Numbered from the stretch's first letter, positions 8,458 to 17,182 are shown. The stretch is DNA of 33,971 bases from an uncultured beta proteobacterium (GCA_903960915.1 CAJCCO010000086.1:1-33971), one strand, 5' to 3'. Numbers and translations are program-made. The notes: a model not told the origin generated them from the sequence alone.

Positions 8458-9417
8458 ATGTCTATGCCTTTGTTGAAAACTATTGCCCAGCGCCTGGCGC
8501 TGGGCGTGATGCTGCTGCTGCTGGTGTCGGTCTTAATTTTTGCCGGCACCCAGCTGCTGCCCGGTGATGTGGCGCAAGCTATTTTGGGTCAGTCTGCCAC
8601 GCCGGAAGCGCTGGCCAACCTCAGGCGCGACCTGGGCCTGAACGACCCGGCCATCGTGCGTTACTGGCACTGGTTTTCGAACGCCCTGACGGGCGACTTT
8701 GGCAAGGCACTGTCCAATGGGCAGGACATTTCACAGGCGCTGGGCAAGCGCATGGCCAACACGCTGTTTCTGGCCTTCTGGGCCGCCGTGGTGTCGGTGC
8801 CGCTGGCTATTGCCTTGGGGCTGCTGGCGGTGCGTCATCGCAATGGTTTCATTGACCGGGTGATCTCCGGCCTGGGCCTGGCCTCTACCTCGCTACCCGA
8901 GTTTTTTGTCGGCTACGTGCTGATGTATTTCTTTGCCGTCAAGCTGCAATGGGTCACCAGCGTTTCAACCGTCTTTGAGGGCATGCCGCTGGGCGAAAAG
9001 CTGGCCGCCATTGTGCTGCCGGTGGCGGTGTTGACCCTCGCTGTCTTGGCCCACATGATGCGCATGACGCGCGCGGCCATTCTCAATGTGATGCAAGCCG
9101 CCTACATTGAGACGGCCGAGCTCAAGGGGCTGGGCGCGCTCAAGATCATTTACCGGCACGCCCTGCCCAACGCGCTGGCGCCCATCATCAATGTGGTGAT
9201 GTTGAACCTGGCGTTTCTGGTGGTGGGCGTGGTGGTGGTGGAGGTAATTTTTGTCTACCCCGGCATGGGCCAGTACCTGGTGGACCATGTGGCCAAGCGC
9301 GATGTGCCCGTGGTACAGGCTTGCGGCCTGGTGTTTGCCACGGTCTATATCGGCATGAACATGCTGGCAGACATTGCAGGCGTTATTGCCAACCCGCGTT
9401 TGCGCCACCCCAAGTAA
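8458..9417 (+). CDS. ABC transporter permease, DppB/OppB type
   Basis: About 320 residues with six helices in the DppB arrangement: an N-terminal helix (LALGVMLLLLVSVLIF), the large periplasmic loop with LLPGDVAQAILGQ and LRRDLGLNDP, and the cytoplasmic EAA-like loop (IETAELKGLGALKIIYRH, then ALPNALAPI) that docks on the ATPase. The start is taken as ATG 8458, or 8464 six bases later; an upstream TTG at 8431 also keeps the frame open but would begin inside or just after the stem-loop and has no Shine-Dalgarno. It is the first permease of the importer. Confidence 0.93.
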   Translation: MSMPLLKTIAQRLALGVMLLLLVSVLIFAGTQLLPGDVAQAILGQSATPEALANLRRDLGLNDPAIVRYWHWFSNALTGDFGKALSNGQDISQALGKRMANTLFLAFWAAVVSVPLAIALGLLAVRHRNGFIDRVISGLGLASTSLPEFFVGYVLMYFFAVKLQWVTSVSTVFEGMPLGEKLAAIVLPVAVLTLAVLAHMMRMTRAAILNVMQAAYIETAELKGLGALKIIYRHALPNALAPIINVVMLNLAFLVVGVVVVEVIFVYPGMGQYLVDHVAKRDVPVVQACGLVFATVYIGMNMLADIAGVIANPRLRHPK

Positions 9418-9426
9418 GGATGTCTG

Positions 9427-10257
9427 ATGATTGACTGGCGACGCATACCCTTGTCCGCCCTGGTGGGCCTGGTGCTCACCCTGACCATTGTTTTATCGGC
9501 ACTGCTGGCGCCCTGGTTGGCCCCTTATGCCAACGGCGAGGTGGTGGGCGACGTGTGGGCGCCCATGAACGCGCAGCACTGGCTGGGCACGGACAACCTG
9601 GGCCGCGATTTGCTCACCCGCATGATGTACGGCGCACGCGTGACCCTACTCATTGCGGGCGCAGCCACCGCCTTGTCATTTACCGTAGGGGTGCTGCTGG
9701 GCTTTGTCGCGGCGGTCATGGGCGGATGGGTTGACCAATGGCTCTCGCGTGGGGTCGACGCCCTGATGGCGATTCCTACCTTGATTTTTGCCCTGGTGGT
9801 GCTGTCCGTGCTGCCCTCCACCGTGCTGGTGCTGGTGCTGGTGCTGGGCATTCTGGACGCCACGCGCGTGTTTCGCTTGTCGCGCGCAGTGGCCGCAGAT
9901 ATCAACGTGATGGACTACGTGGAAGCGGCTAAGTTGCGTGGTGAAAAAACGCGCTGGATCGTGCTGTCTGAAATTTTGCCCAACGCGCTCACCCCGCTTA
10001 TTTCTGAGCTGGGTCTGCGCTTTATTTTTGCCGTGTTGTTCTTGTCGGCACTGTCCTTTCTGGGCTTAGGTGTGCAACCGCCCGATGCTGACTGGGGCGG
10101 CATGGTGAAAGAAAACAAGGAAGGCATTGTGTTTGGCATTCCTGCAGCTTTGATTCCTGCTGCGGCCATTGCTGTGCTCACCATCTCGGTCAATCTGGTG
10201 GCTGACTGGGTGCTCAACCGCACCGCTGACCTCAAGGGAGGCCGCGGCCATGATTGA
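9427..10257 (+). CDS. ABC transporter permease, DppC/OppC type
   Basis: A 276-residue partner permease. It has the diagnostic HWLGTDNLGRDLLTRMMYGA segment (about 50-70), the ATPase-contacting loop YVEAAKLRGEKTRWIV and the late FLGLGVQPPDADWGGM found in nearly all DppC proteins. AAGGA at 9416-9420 gives a ribosome site seven bases before the ATG, and it begins nine bases after the first permease gene. Its 3' end overlaps the ATPase gene by eight bases. Confidence 0.94.
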   Translation: MIDWRRIPLSALVGLVLTLTIVLSALLAPWLAPYANGEVVGDVWAPMNAQHWLGTDNLGRDLLTRMMYGARVTLLIAGAATALSFTVGVLLGFVAAVMGGWVDQWLSRGVDALMAIPTLIFALVVLSVLPSTVLVLVLVLGILDATRVFRLSRAVAADINVMDYVEAAKLRGEKTRWIVLSEILPNALTPLISELGLRFIFAVLFLSALSFLGLGVQPPDADWGGMVKENKEGIVFGIPAALIPAAAIAVLTISVNLVADWVLNRTADLKGGRGHD

Positions 10258-11905
10258 AAACCCAGCCGCACAGCTTCCCGTGCTGGATATTCGCCATCTG
10301 CGCATTGAGGCGACCGTTCACCCCCCCGGTGGCGTGGCACGCAATCTGGTGATCGTCGATGACGTCTCGCTGACCCTGCAAAAAGGCCGTGTGCTCGGGC
10401 TCATTGGCGAGTCGGGGGCGGGCAAGTCCACCATTGGCCTGTCGGCGCTGGGCTATGGCCGTGGCGGCGTGCGCATCACTGGCGGCGAGGTGTTCTTGCA
10501 GGGGCGCGATATTTTGCAAGGCGGCGCTGCAGGATTACGTGCTTTGCGCGGCAAGCAAGTGGCCTATGTGGCGCAATCGGCGGCGGCGGCTTTCAACCCG
10601 GCGCACCGTATCTTGACGCAGGTGGTGGAGGCTTCTCTGCACCACGGCATGGGCAACCGCGCACAAGCGCAAGAGCGGGCGTTGGCCCTGTTTGAAAAGT
10701 TGGGCCTGCCCGACCCCGAGAATTTTGGGCAACGTTTTCCGCACCAGGTGTCGGGTGGACAGTTGCAGCGCGCCATGACGGCCATGGCTTTGTGCGCGCA
10801 ACCCGACCTGATTGTGTTTGACGAGCCCACCACGGCGCTCGATGTCACCACCCAGATGGGCGTGCTGGCGGCGATCAAAGAGGCGATTCGCGATACCGGT
10901 GTGGCAGCGCTCTACATCACCCACGACCTCGCGGTGGTGGCGCAGGTGTCGGACGACATCATGGTGCTGCGTCACGGCAAGATGGTGGAGCTGGGGGCGA
11001 CCGAGCAGATTATTCACGCCCCGCAGCACGACTACTCGCGCGCTTTGGTGTCGGTACGCTCTATTGCCCATGAAGAAAAAGTGCCAACCCCGGTGCCTTT
11101 GCTGGAGGTGCGCCAGGTGCAAGCCGCCTATCCCGGCACGTCGGCCAAGGTGCTTGACGGCGTGAGCCTGACGCTGAGCCCGGGCCAAACGCTGGCGGTG
11201 GTGGGCGAGTCGGGCTCCGGCAAGTCCACGCTGGCGCGTGTGGTGACAGGCCTGCTTGCGCCCCTCCAAGGTGAAATATTGTTTGAAGGGCGCGCCTTGT
11301 CACCCGGGCTGCCGCAGCGCAGCAAGGAAGATTTGCGGGCCTTGCAAATGGTCTACCAGATGGCCGATGTGGCGATGAACCCGCGCCATACCGTGGCCAA
11401 AATCATTGGCCGGCCGCTGGAGTTTTACTTTGGCATGCAGGGGCTGGAAAAAGAGCGCCGCGTGCAAGAGTTGCTCGACCAGATTGAAATGGGCGCCGGT
11501 TACTTAGACCGTTACCCGGCTGAACTCTCCGGCGGACAAAAGCAGCGCGTGTGCATTGCCCGTGCGCTGGCGGCACGGCCCAAACTCATTATTTGCGATG
11601 AGGTGACCAGCGCGCTGGACCCGCTGGTGGCTGACGGCATTCTCAAGCTGCTGCTTAACCTGCAAAAAACAGAAGCCGTTGCCTACCTGTTCATCACGCA
11701 CGACCTCGCCACTGTCAAAGCCATTGCCGACTCCATAGCGGTTATGCACCGCGGGCGCATCGTGCGCTACGGCAGCAAGACCAGCGTGCTGACGCCGCCG
11801 TTTGACGACTACACCGACCTGCTGCTGGCCTCCATGCCACAAATGCAAACCGGCTGGCTTGAATCTGCCATGGCCCGTAGAAAAATGGCCAGTGCGCACG
11901 ACTGA
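10250..11905 (+). CDS. Fused double ATPase of peptide-type ABC importer (DppD-DppF-like)
   Basis: A 551-residue protein with two complete ATP-binding cassettes. Cassette 1 has Walker A GESGAGKST (53-61), signature VSGGQLQRAMTAMA, Walker B LIVFDEPTTALD and the switch histidine in YITHDLAV. Cassette 2 has GESGSGKST, LSGGQKQRVCIARAL, LIICDEVTSALD and LFITHDLATV. Both sites look catalytically intact, so one polypeptide replaces the usual DppD and DppF pair. The ATG at 10250 overlaps the end of the permease gene by 8 bp. The frame stays open 27 codons further upstream, but that stretch overlaps the permease gene deeply and is not needed. Confidence 0.94.
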   Translation: MIENPAAQLPVLDIRHLRIEATVHPPGGVARNLVIVDDVSLTLQKGRVLGLIGESGAGKSTIGLSALGYGRGGVRITGGEVFLQGRDILQGGAAGLRALRGKQVAYVAQSAAAAFNPAHRILTQVVEASLHHGMGNRAQAQERALALFEKLGLPDPENFGQRFPHQVSGGQLQRAMTAMALCAQPDLIVFDEPTTALDVTTQMGVLAAIKEAIRDTGVAALYITHDLAVVAQVSDDIMVLRHGKMVELGATEQIIHAPQHDYSRALVSVRSIAHEEKVPTPVPLLEVRQVQAAYPGTSAKVLDGVSLTLSPGQTLAVVGESGSGKSTLARVVTGLLAPLQGEILFEGRALSPGLPQRSKEDLRALQMVYQMADVAMNPRHTVAKIIGRPLEFYFGMQGLEKERRVQELLDQIEMGAGYLDRYPAELSGGQKQRVCIARALAARPKLIICDEVTSALDPLVADGILKLLLNLQKTEAVAYLFITHDLATVKAIADSIAVMHRGRIVRYGSKTSVLTPPFDDYTDLLLASMPQMQTGWLESAMARRKMASAHD

Positions 11906-11956
11906 TCTGCTGTTTGCTTGGGTCGGTTGCAACAGCGAACCTTGAAGGAAACCAGA

Positions 11957-12904
11957 ATGGCAAAAATAAATATCTGGCCGCAGCTCTCGCCCGAGAGCCA
12001 ACAGGCGGTGGAAAAAAGCCGTGAGCAATACGCCAGTTTTACCGCCAGTTCTGCAGACCCGCTGACCGCCATGCGCGAGGGCTACCTGCACGAGCGGCGC
12101 TACTGGAACTCCTTTGCGGTGGCGCTGGCGTCGGTGACCGACCTGGCGCTGGACACCGCCCATGGCGCAGTGCCCTTGCGCCTGTACAAGCCAACGAAAC
12201 AAGAAAACCTGCCGGTGCTGCTGTATGCCCATGGCGGCGGCTTCATGCTGGGTAACCTGGACACCCACGACCGCATTTGTCGCCTGCTGGCACAAAAGAG
12301 CGGTTGGGCGGTACTGGCCATCGATTACAGCTTGGCCCCAGAGAAAAAGTTCCCGGTACAAGCCGACCAGGTATTGGCGGTTTTGCAACATGTGGCCACC
12401 CAGGGGCAAACGCTGGGGCTGGACCCCACGCGCATGGCCTTGGGCGGGGATTCTGCCGGCGCCCACCTGAGCTTGGGCGCTGCGCTGGATGCCAAAGCCG
12501 CCGGGCTGCAGGGTGTGCGCGCCCTGTTGCTGTACTACGGCGCATACGGGCTGAAAGACTCGGCCTCGCTGCGGCTCTACGGCTGGGCCGATCTGGACGG
12601 GCTCGGTGACGAAGACCGCGCCACCTACCAGGGCAGCTATTCTGACGACCGCGAGCATGCGCGGGTGCATCTGCTCAAGGCCGACTTCAGCGGCCTGCCG
12701 CCCAGCTTCATTGGCGCGGTTGCTTTTGACCCGCTGCGCGACGATTCACTGGCACTTGATGCGCTGATGCAAGGGCAGGGCGTTACAACCCAGCTGGCGG
12801 TCTACCACGGCGTGTTGCACAGCTTTTTGCATTACTCTGCGCTGGAGCCACGGGCCATGCAGGCCTTGGAAGACGGGGCGGCTTTCCTCAAGGCTAGTGT
12901 TTAA
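11957..12904 (+). CDS. Alpha/beta hydrolase, hormone-sensitive lipase (HSL) family
   Basis: A 315-residue esterase/amidase-type enzyme. The oxyanion motif HGGGF is at 92-96, the nucleophile elbow GDSAG at 164-168 (Ser166), the acid in DPLRD (Asp258) and the histidine in GVLHSF (His288), a full catalytic triad in HSL-family order. The ATG at 11957 is preceded by AAGGAA (11945-11950); 13 further in-frame codons upstream lack a better site. It starts 51 bp after the ABC ATPase gene, so it is probably the last gene of that operon. It would cleave an ester or lactone from the imported compound; the substrate is unknown. Confidence 0.9.
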   Translation: MAKINIWPQLSPESQQAVEKSREQYASFTASSADPLTAMREGYLHERRYWNSFAVALASVTDLALDTAHGAVPLRLYKPTKQENLPVLLYAHGGGFMLGNLDTHDRICRLLAQKSGWAVLAIDYSLAPEKKFPVQADQVLAVLQHVATQGQTLGLDPTRMALGGDSAGAHLSLGAALDAKAAGLQGVRALLLYYGAYGLKDSASLRLYGWADLDGLGDEDRATYQGSYSDDREHARVHLLKADFSGLPPSFIGAVAFDPLRDDSLALDALMQGQGVTTQLAVYHGVLHSFLHYSALEPRAMQALEDGAAFLKASV

Positions 12905-12938
12905 CGGCCAAGGCGGTTGGCTCTAACGCCTTGCCGTT
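12903..12938. terminator. Bidirectional terminator hairpin between convergent genes
   Basis: AACGGC-C-AAGGCG (12903-12915) pairs with CGCCTTGCCGTT (12927-12938) as a 12-bp stem with one bulged C and an 11-nt loop. It fills the 45-bp gap between the ends of the alpha/beta hydrolase gene (plus) and the lysR gene (minus). A short T-run follows on the plus strand (12937-12939). The T-tract is weak but the stem is strong and the position fits termination from both sides. Confidence 0.65.
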
Positions 12939-12949
12939 TAAAGCCTGAC

Positions 12950-13846
12950 TCAGCGCGGGCTGGCCATGGCTTGCCAGGTCTGGGCCATCAGTTGACGAAT
13001 CTCGGGCAGAAAAAGCGCTTCGGCCTTGTTGGCCATGGTGACCAAGCCAAAGCGGGCCACGGCATTGATGGCCGGCGACATTTTGATGTCTGCCAGCCGC
13101 GGACAAGCCGCTCTGACCGCCAGCACCACGGTGTTGCTTTGCAGCGCGACCGCTTCTAGGTGTGAAATCTCGTCACTGGTTAACTTGACCATGACCTGCG
13201 GATGCGCGTTTTCGCCATAGCGTTCAATCAGAATGCGCGCCAACTCATCACTCAAAGGCGTGGACGCTATCGGGTAGCGCAGCAACTGCTGAAACGACAC
13301 CTTGGCGGCTGTGGCCAGGGGATGGTCCGGGCGGCACATGAAGGCGCCGTCCAGCTCGATGGGTTGGTCCATTTTCAGGTCAGGTGACGGTTGCATGGAC
13401 CGGACATCGACCACCAGGGCGTCGACCTGACGCTCCCTGAGCATACGCACCAGGGTTTCGGTGTTGGCCCTGAAAATGTCGAGATGCAGCTTGGGAAAGT
13501 GGTTGGCCACATGGCTCAAAATGGGGATGGTCAGCAGGGCGCCGGGCCCCGAGCTCAGCCCGAGTCGCAGGCGGCCCTGGTTGTTGCGTGCCAAGGGTTT
13601 GCCGCTGAGCTTGAGCCCTTCAGCTTCTTCGAGCAGCAGTTGGCAGCGTTGCAAGGTAGATGCGCCAAAGGCCGTCAGTTCAATTTTTTTACCAATCCGG
13701 TCGAACAGCAACTGCCCAAATTCCAGTTCCAGGGCTTTGATGCTGCGGCTCAGGGCCGGCTGCGTGATGTGCAGCAGAACGGAGGCCTTGACGAAGGAGC
13801 CGGCCTTGGCGAGCAGGGTGAATTGACGCAGTTGAATCAGAGTCAT
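12950..13846 (-). CDS. LysR-family transcriptional regulator
   Basis: About 298 residues. The N-terminal winged HTH reads TLIQLRQFTLLAKAGSFVKA, then LHITQPALSRSIKALELEFG and LLFDRIGKKIELTAFG, a classic LysR DNA-binding domain. The rest is the two-lobed effector domain (RLRLGLSSGPGALLTIPIL onward). ATG 13846 is chosen; a TTG three codons upstream (13855) is possible but less likely. It diverges from the Bug-type binding-protein gene across about 130 bp and is the obvious candidate regulator of that gene. The effector is unknown. Confidence 0.93.
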   Translation of the reverse strand: MTLIQLRQFTLLAKAGSFVKASVLLHITQPALSRSIKALELEFGQLLFDRIGKKIELTAFGASTLQRCQLLLEEAEGLKLSGKPLARNNQGRLRLGLSSGPGALLTIPILSHVANHFPKLHLDIFRANTETLVRMLRERQVDALVVDVRSMQPSPDLKMDQPIELDGAFMCRPDHPLATAAKVSFQQLLRYPIASTPLSDELARILIERYGENAHPQVMVKLTSDEISHLEAVALQSNTVVLAVRAACPRLADIKMSPAINAVARFGLVTMANKAEALFLPEIRQLMAQTWQAMASPR

Positions 13847-13976
13847 GGCGCTCAATCGATAACTTTTAGATCATCAATTACAGCATAAGAATGCATTGGA
13901 CATCATGGTAACGGCTTCCTAAGATAGGCTCGCACGCGCTTTTTTTAACCCCCCAAGCATTCAAACAGGAGACACC

Positions 13977-14963
13977 ATGAAAAAACCAATGCCCCGCTTG
14001 CTGACCCTCATCGCCGGACTGGTGCTGGCAGGCTCAGCCCTGGCCCAGAGCTTCCCCAGCAAACCCGTGACCTTGATGGTGCCCTACCCGGCGGGCGGCT
14101 TGTCGGACGTGATTGCCCGCACCCTGAACACGGCGCTGGCCAAACAGCTCGGACAACCGGTGATAGTGGAGAACCTGGGGGGTGCCAGTGGCGGCATTGC
14201 GGCGCAAAAAGTGCTGAACAGCCCCGCAGAAGGCTACATGATTTTTCAAGGTTCGCCCAACGAACTGGTGCTGGCTCCGCTGTCCAATGCGGCCATCAAG
14301 TACAAGAGCGAAGACTTCCGCCTGGTGCAGATGATCTCCATCAACCCGCTGGCCATGTTTGCCCGCAAAGACCTGCCCGCCAACAATGGCGACGAATTGG
14401 TGGCCTATGCCCGCAAGACAGCGGCATCCGGCAAGCCCATGACCTACGCCAGCGTAGGCCCCGGCTCCATGTACCACCTGTTGGGTGAGCACATGTCCAA
14501 GCTCACGGGTATTGAAATGACGCACGTGCCCTACAAAGGCGCTGCACCCGCGCAGCAAGACCTGATGAGCGGCGCGGTTGATATTTTCATGACGCCTTAC
14601 GGCAAGGGCCCGGTTCAATTGGCCGAAGATGGCAAGCTCAAGGTGGTGGCCGCTTTGTCCTTAGAGCGCCAGGAACTTATCAAGAAACACCCCACATTGA
14701 ACGAAAGCACGGCCCTCAAAGGCTTTGTGTTTGAAACCTGGTCTGGCTACTTTGTGCACAAAGACACGCCCGAGGCCGTAGTGCAGGCCCTGCACAAGGC
14801 GCTGAGCGAGGTGGCTAACGACCCGGCCATTCGCGGCGCGCTGGAAGCGCAAGCCATGACCGTGCCACGTCCACAGCCACTGGCGGCACTGAGCAAGGTG
14901 TATGCCGACAACACCAGCCGCTACCGCGCCATTGCCAAGGCCATGAACCTGCAGCCGCAATAA
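13977..14963 (+). CDS. Bug-type (TctC family) periplasmic solute-binding protein
   Basis: A 328-residue protein with a Sec signal peptide (1-23, cleaved after SALA before QSFPSKPVTLMVPYPAGG). The Bug hallmarks are VTLMVPYPAGGLSDVIAR, GQPVIVENLGGASGGIAAQ and MTHVPYKGAAPAQQDLMSGA. AGGAG precedes the start at good spacing. Such proteins are greatly expanded in Burkholderiales, usually bind carboxylated compounds, and often lack adjacent TctA/TctB membrane genes, as here. It is transcribed alone, divergent from a LysR gene, and is followed by terminator-like hairpins. Confidence 0.93.
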   Translation: MKKPMPRLLTLIAGLVLAGSALAQSFPSKPVTLMVPYPAGGLSDVIARTLNTALAKQLGQPVIVENLGGASGGIAAQKVLNSPAEGYMIFQGSPNELVLAPLSNAAIKYKSEDFRLVQMISINPLAMFARKDLPANNGDELVAYARKTAASGKPMTYASVGPGSMYHLLGEHMSKLTGIEMTHVPYKGAAPAQQDLMSGAVDIFMTPYGKGPVQLAEDGKLKVVAALSLERQELIKKHPTLNESTALKGFVFETWSGYFVHKDTPEAVVQALHKALSEVANDPAIRGALEAQAMTVPRPQPLAALSKVYADNTSRYRAIAKAMNLQPQ

Positions 14964-14973
14964 TTTCCCGCCC

Positions 14974-15052
14974 GCCCGCGCTTTTAACAGGGCGCGGGCT
15001 GTGAGTTGCTAGACAGCACGCACCCCTGAGGTGTGTGCTGATTTTGGTTTTA
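14974..15052 (+). terminator. Tandem hairpins and T-rich tail after the Bug gene
   Basis: First stem: GCCCGCGC (14974-14981) with GCGCGGGC (14992-14999), 10-nt loop and no T-run. Second stem: CAGCACGCAC (15014-15023) with GTGTGTGCTG (15031-15040), ten pairs including one G-T, 7-nt loop, followed by the T-rich ATTTTGGTTTTA (15041-15052). The second has the form of a Rho-independent terminator for the rightward Bug gene. Confidence 0.6.
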
Positions 15053-15074
15053 GTGCGGGTGCGGGTGCGGGTGC
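15053..15074. repeat. Short tandem repeat, GTGCGG x 3.7
   Basis: Three perfect GTGCGG hexamers and a partial fourth copy (GTGC) lie between the terminator and the 3' end of the NmrA-like gene, just outside its stop codon. It is a small replication-slippage-prone array with no coding role visible. Confidence 0.75.
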
Positions 15075-15079
15075 TCGAG

Positions 15080-16018
15080 CTAGTGTGCAGGCGCAAGCGG
15101 CACAATCTTTTCCCCATTCGCATACTGGCCGTGAAAGCGAAACCAGTCTTCTGCTGACAAGGCATCAGGCAAAACCTTTTTGAAATCTTGCGGCGTTCCC
15201 CGGGGACCCTTTTGTACTTCGTAGTACAAGAACATGTGGTGCAAGTCTTTCATAAACAGTCGACGCAGAAAAATGGGCATGGCCAATTTGGCCTTCACAG
15301 GCGCACCGGTCACCTTTGACAACGCGGCTGCCACTTGCGACAAATCACCTTGCCAACCCACCACGTCCAGTGTTTTACCCAGCCATTGCTGCGGGTGAGT
15401 CAACTGAATGGCTGCGGCGCGGCCAATGTCGTAGGTGGCGCAGTATTTGCAATCTTGTGTGGATAGAAACTTGACCACCCCTTTCTTGAGGGGGTTGAAA
15501 TTGGCGGCATCGTCCAGGTTTTCAAAGAAGGCGCAGGGCCTCAGAATTGAAAACGGCACCCCTGATTGCTTGAGGTATTTTTCCAGGGCCACCTTGGCCT
15601 TGAGGTGCGTGACATGCTCGTCAAAGAACTCTGCATCGGCCACGCTCATGAAAATCAAGTGGTCGACGCCAGCCGCTTTGGCCGCATCGATGGCCGCACA
15701 GCCCTGCGCAAACTCCAGATCAACGCTCTTCTTGGCTGCAGCAAAGAAGTCGGTGATGACGAACACTTTTTTGGCCCCTGTTTTTGCAAAAGCCTGGTCC
15801 AGGTCCGCCCGCAGGGTGTAGTTGCAAACGACCGCTTTGACGCCCTGACGCGCCAGCGTGTTGCTGGTAGAACGGGTGGTGCCAAACACCTCGAAACCTG
15901 CCTCCCTCAAAGCCCTGCATACTTGCCGACCCACCTTGCCGGTGGCGTTGAGTACAAGAACTTTTTCGAAAGGCTTGGTGGCAGACAGGGACTGAGTAGT
16001 TGTAAAGGGTTGGTTCAT
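15080..16018 (-). CDS. NmrA-like NAD(P)-binding atypical SDR protein
   Basis: A 312-residue Rossmann-fold protein. The nucleotide motif NATGKVG lies at 24-30 after strand KVLVLNATG, followed by GFEVFGTTRS, an NADP-type turn. Other SDR a5/NmrA features include KVFVITDFF, VDHLIFMSVADAEFFDEHV and GVPFSILRPCAFFEN. Members are redox sensors or NAD(P)H-dependent reductases such as quinone reductases; which of these applies is not clear. No Tyr-x3-Lys pair is obvious, in keeping with an atypical SDR. It diverges from a LysR gene, a common regulator-target arrangement. Confidence 0.85.
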   Translation of the reverse strand: MNQPFTTTQSLSATKPFEKVLVLNATGKVGRQVCRALREAGFEVFGTTRSTSNTLARQGVKAVVCNYTLRADLDQAFAKTGAKKVFVITDFFAAAKKSVDLEFAQGCAAIDAAKAAGVDHLIFMSVADAEFFDEHVTHLKAKVALEKYLKQSGVPFSILRPCAFFENLDDAANFNPLKKGVVKFLSTQDCKYCATYDIGRAAAIQLTHPQQWLGKTLDVVGWQGDLSQVAAALSKVTGAPVKAKLAMPIFLRRLFMKDLHHMFLYYEVQKGPRGTPQDFKKVLPDALSAEDWFRFHGQYANGEKIVPLAPAH

Positions 16019-16039
16019 TCAGTGCTTTCTATGAAAAAT

Positions 16040-16168
16040 TTAGGTAAGGCTCACTCGGTGTCCTTTGAGCCATTCCAGCTTCCTGGGTTGCGCTTGAAGT
16101 CGTGAGTGACCCATCAAGTGACATACGGCATGTTAGGTAATCAAATTAGAAACACAAGAACCTAAAAT
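16040..16168. promoter_or_regulatory. Divergent NmrA/LysR control region with TTAGGTAA repeats
   Basis: Within the 180-bp gap 16019-16198, TTAGGTAA occurs twice as a direct repeat (16040-16047 and 16133-16140), and the inverted form ACCTAA lies at 16160-16165, giving a TTAGGT-N21-ACCTAA dyad next to the lysR start. A -10-like TAAAAT (16163-16168) overlaps the inverted copy. This layout fits a LysR autoregulatory plus target operator. The binding assignment is inferred. Confidence 0.45.
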
Positions 16169-16198
16169 AAGACCTTGAATCTCAATATTGGAACGGTA

Positions 16199-17077
16199 AT
16201 GAATCTGGATGACCTGTCTGACTTTGTTTTGGTGGCCACCAACGGCGGCTATACCCAGGCCAGTCGCGTCAGTGGGCGGCCCAAGGCCAGCCTTTCTCGC
16301 AAAGTCATGGCGCTTGAGGCCGCATTAGGGGTGCGTCTGTTTGAGCGCGGCGCGCGCGCCATCCACCTGACGGAGGAGGGCGCGTTGCTGCTGGAACGTG
16401 CGTCGGGGCCACTTCATGAAATCACAGAGGCCACCCAGGTACTGCGCGATGGGCGCACCAAGCCGAACGGCCGCTTGCGCATCAATGTACCCACCCTGTT
16501 TGGGCAATTGCTCATGGGCCGACTGGCGGCAGAGTTCAGCATGGCTTATCCGGAGGTCCGGCTGTCGGTCACGATGGAAGACCGTGCCGTTGACCTTGTG
16601 CGTGAAGGCTACGACCTGGTGATTCGCGTCAACCCTGAGCCAAACTCCGAACTGGTGGGGCGCTGTTTTGTACGAGACCAGGTTTTAGTGGTCTCTACGC
16701 CTGTGTTCAAAGCGCAATTTTTCAAGGCCACATCGCCCGCGCAACCACTGCCCGTGGTCTTGAGAAACTCGGCGAGAAGCCGGTCAACCTGGCCCATAGC
16801 GGACGGGCTGAACCGGGAATTAGCCACGCAGCCGGTGCTTGAACTGCCAACACTGAGCATGGTGCGCGATGCTGTGCTCACTGGAATCGGGGCGGGCAAA
16901 CTGCCCAGTTTGTTAGTGGCAGAAGATATAAAAGCAGGCCGCCTGGTTAGCTGGGGCCCATCATCAGATCAACCGTCAGAACTCTGGGTGCTGCATGCGT
17001 CCAGGCGCTTTGCCAGCGCAAAGGTCAATGCGTTTATACGATTCCTTGAAACCGCTTTTCCGGGTGATTGGATGTAA
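16199..17077 (+). CDS. LysR-family transcriptional regulator
   Basis: A 292-residue regulator starting MNLDDLSDFVLVATNGGYTQ, with the HTH through SGRPKASLSRKVMALEAALG and RLFERGARAIHLTEEG. The rest is a LysR substrate-binding domain (LRINVPTLFGQLLMGRLAAEF, VRLSVTMEDRAVDLVREGYD), resembling the group that controls nearby oxidoreductases. ATG 16199 is chosen because it places the HTH at the usual distance; an in-frame TTG at 16175 adds eight unneeded residues. It diverges from the NmrA-like gene, its likely target. Confidence 0.92.
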   Translation: MNLDDLSDFVLVATNGGYTQASRVSGRPKASLSRKVMALEAALGVRLFERGARAIHLTEEGALLLERASGPLHEITEATQVLRDGRTKPNGRLRINVPTLFGQLLMGRLAAEFSMAYPEVRLSVTMEDRAVDLVREGYDLVIRVNPEPNSELVGRCFVRDQVLVVSTPVFKAQFFKATSPAQPLPVVLRNSARSRSTWPIADGLNRELATQPVLELPTLSMVRDAVLTGIGAGKLPSLLVAEDIKAGRLVSWGPSSDQPSELWVLHASRRFASAKVNAFIRFLETAFPGDWM

Positions 17078-17152
17078 CGGTTGGGGTTGGATGGGGGTCA
17101 GTTCAACCCCGGGGCGGTTCAATCCATAGAATAATGACCGCTGCATGCTGCA

Positions 17153-17182
17153 GCTAGGTGCCGCTAGGTACAGCTACGAGGT
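17153..17182. repeat. GCTAGGT-type repeats at 10-bp steps
   Basis: GCTAGGT begins at 17153 and again at 17163, and a split copy GCTA-CGA-GGT begins at 17173. The exact 10-bp phase places all three on one face of the helix. They lie about 65-95 bp upstream of the serine-hydrolase gene, where an operator could sit. No function can be assigned. Confidence 0.5.

Noticed and set aside
13890..13897. AATGCATT palindrome in the lysR/Bug divergent gap
   Set aside because: An 8-bp palindrome alone is expected by chance, and no convincing T-N11-A operator pair was seen around it.
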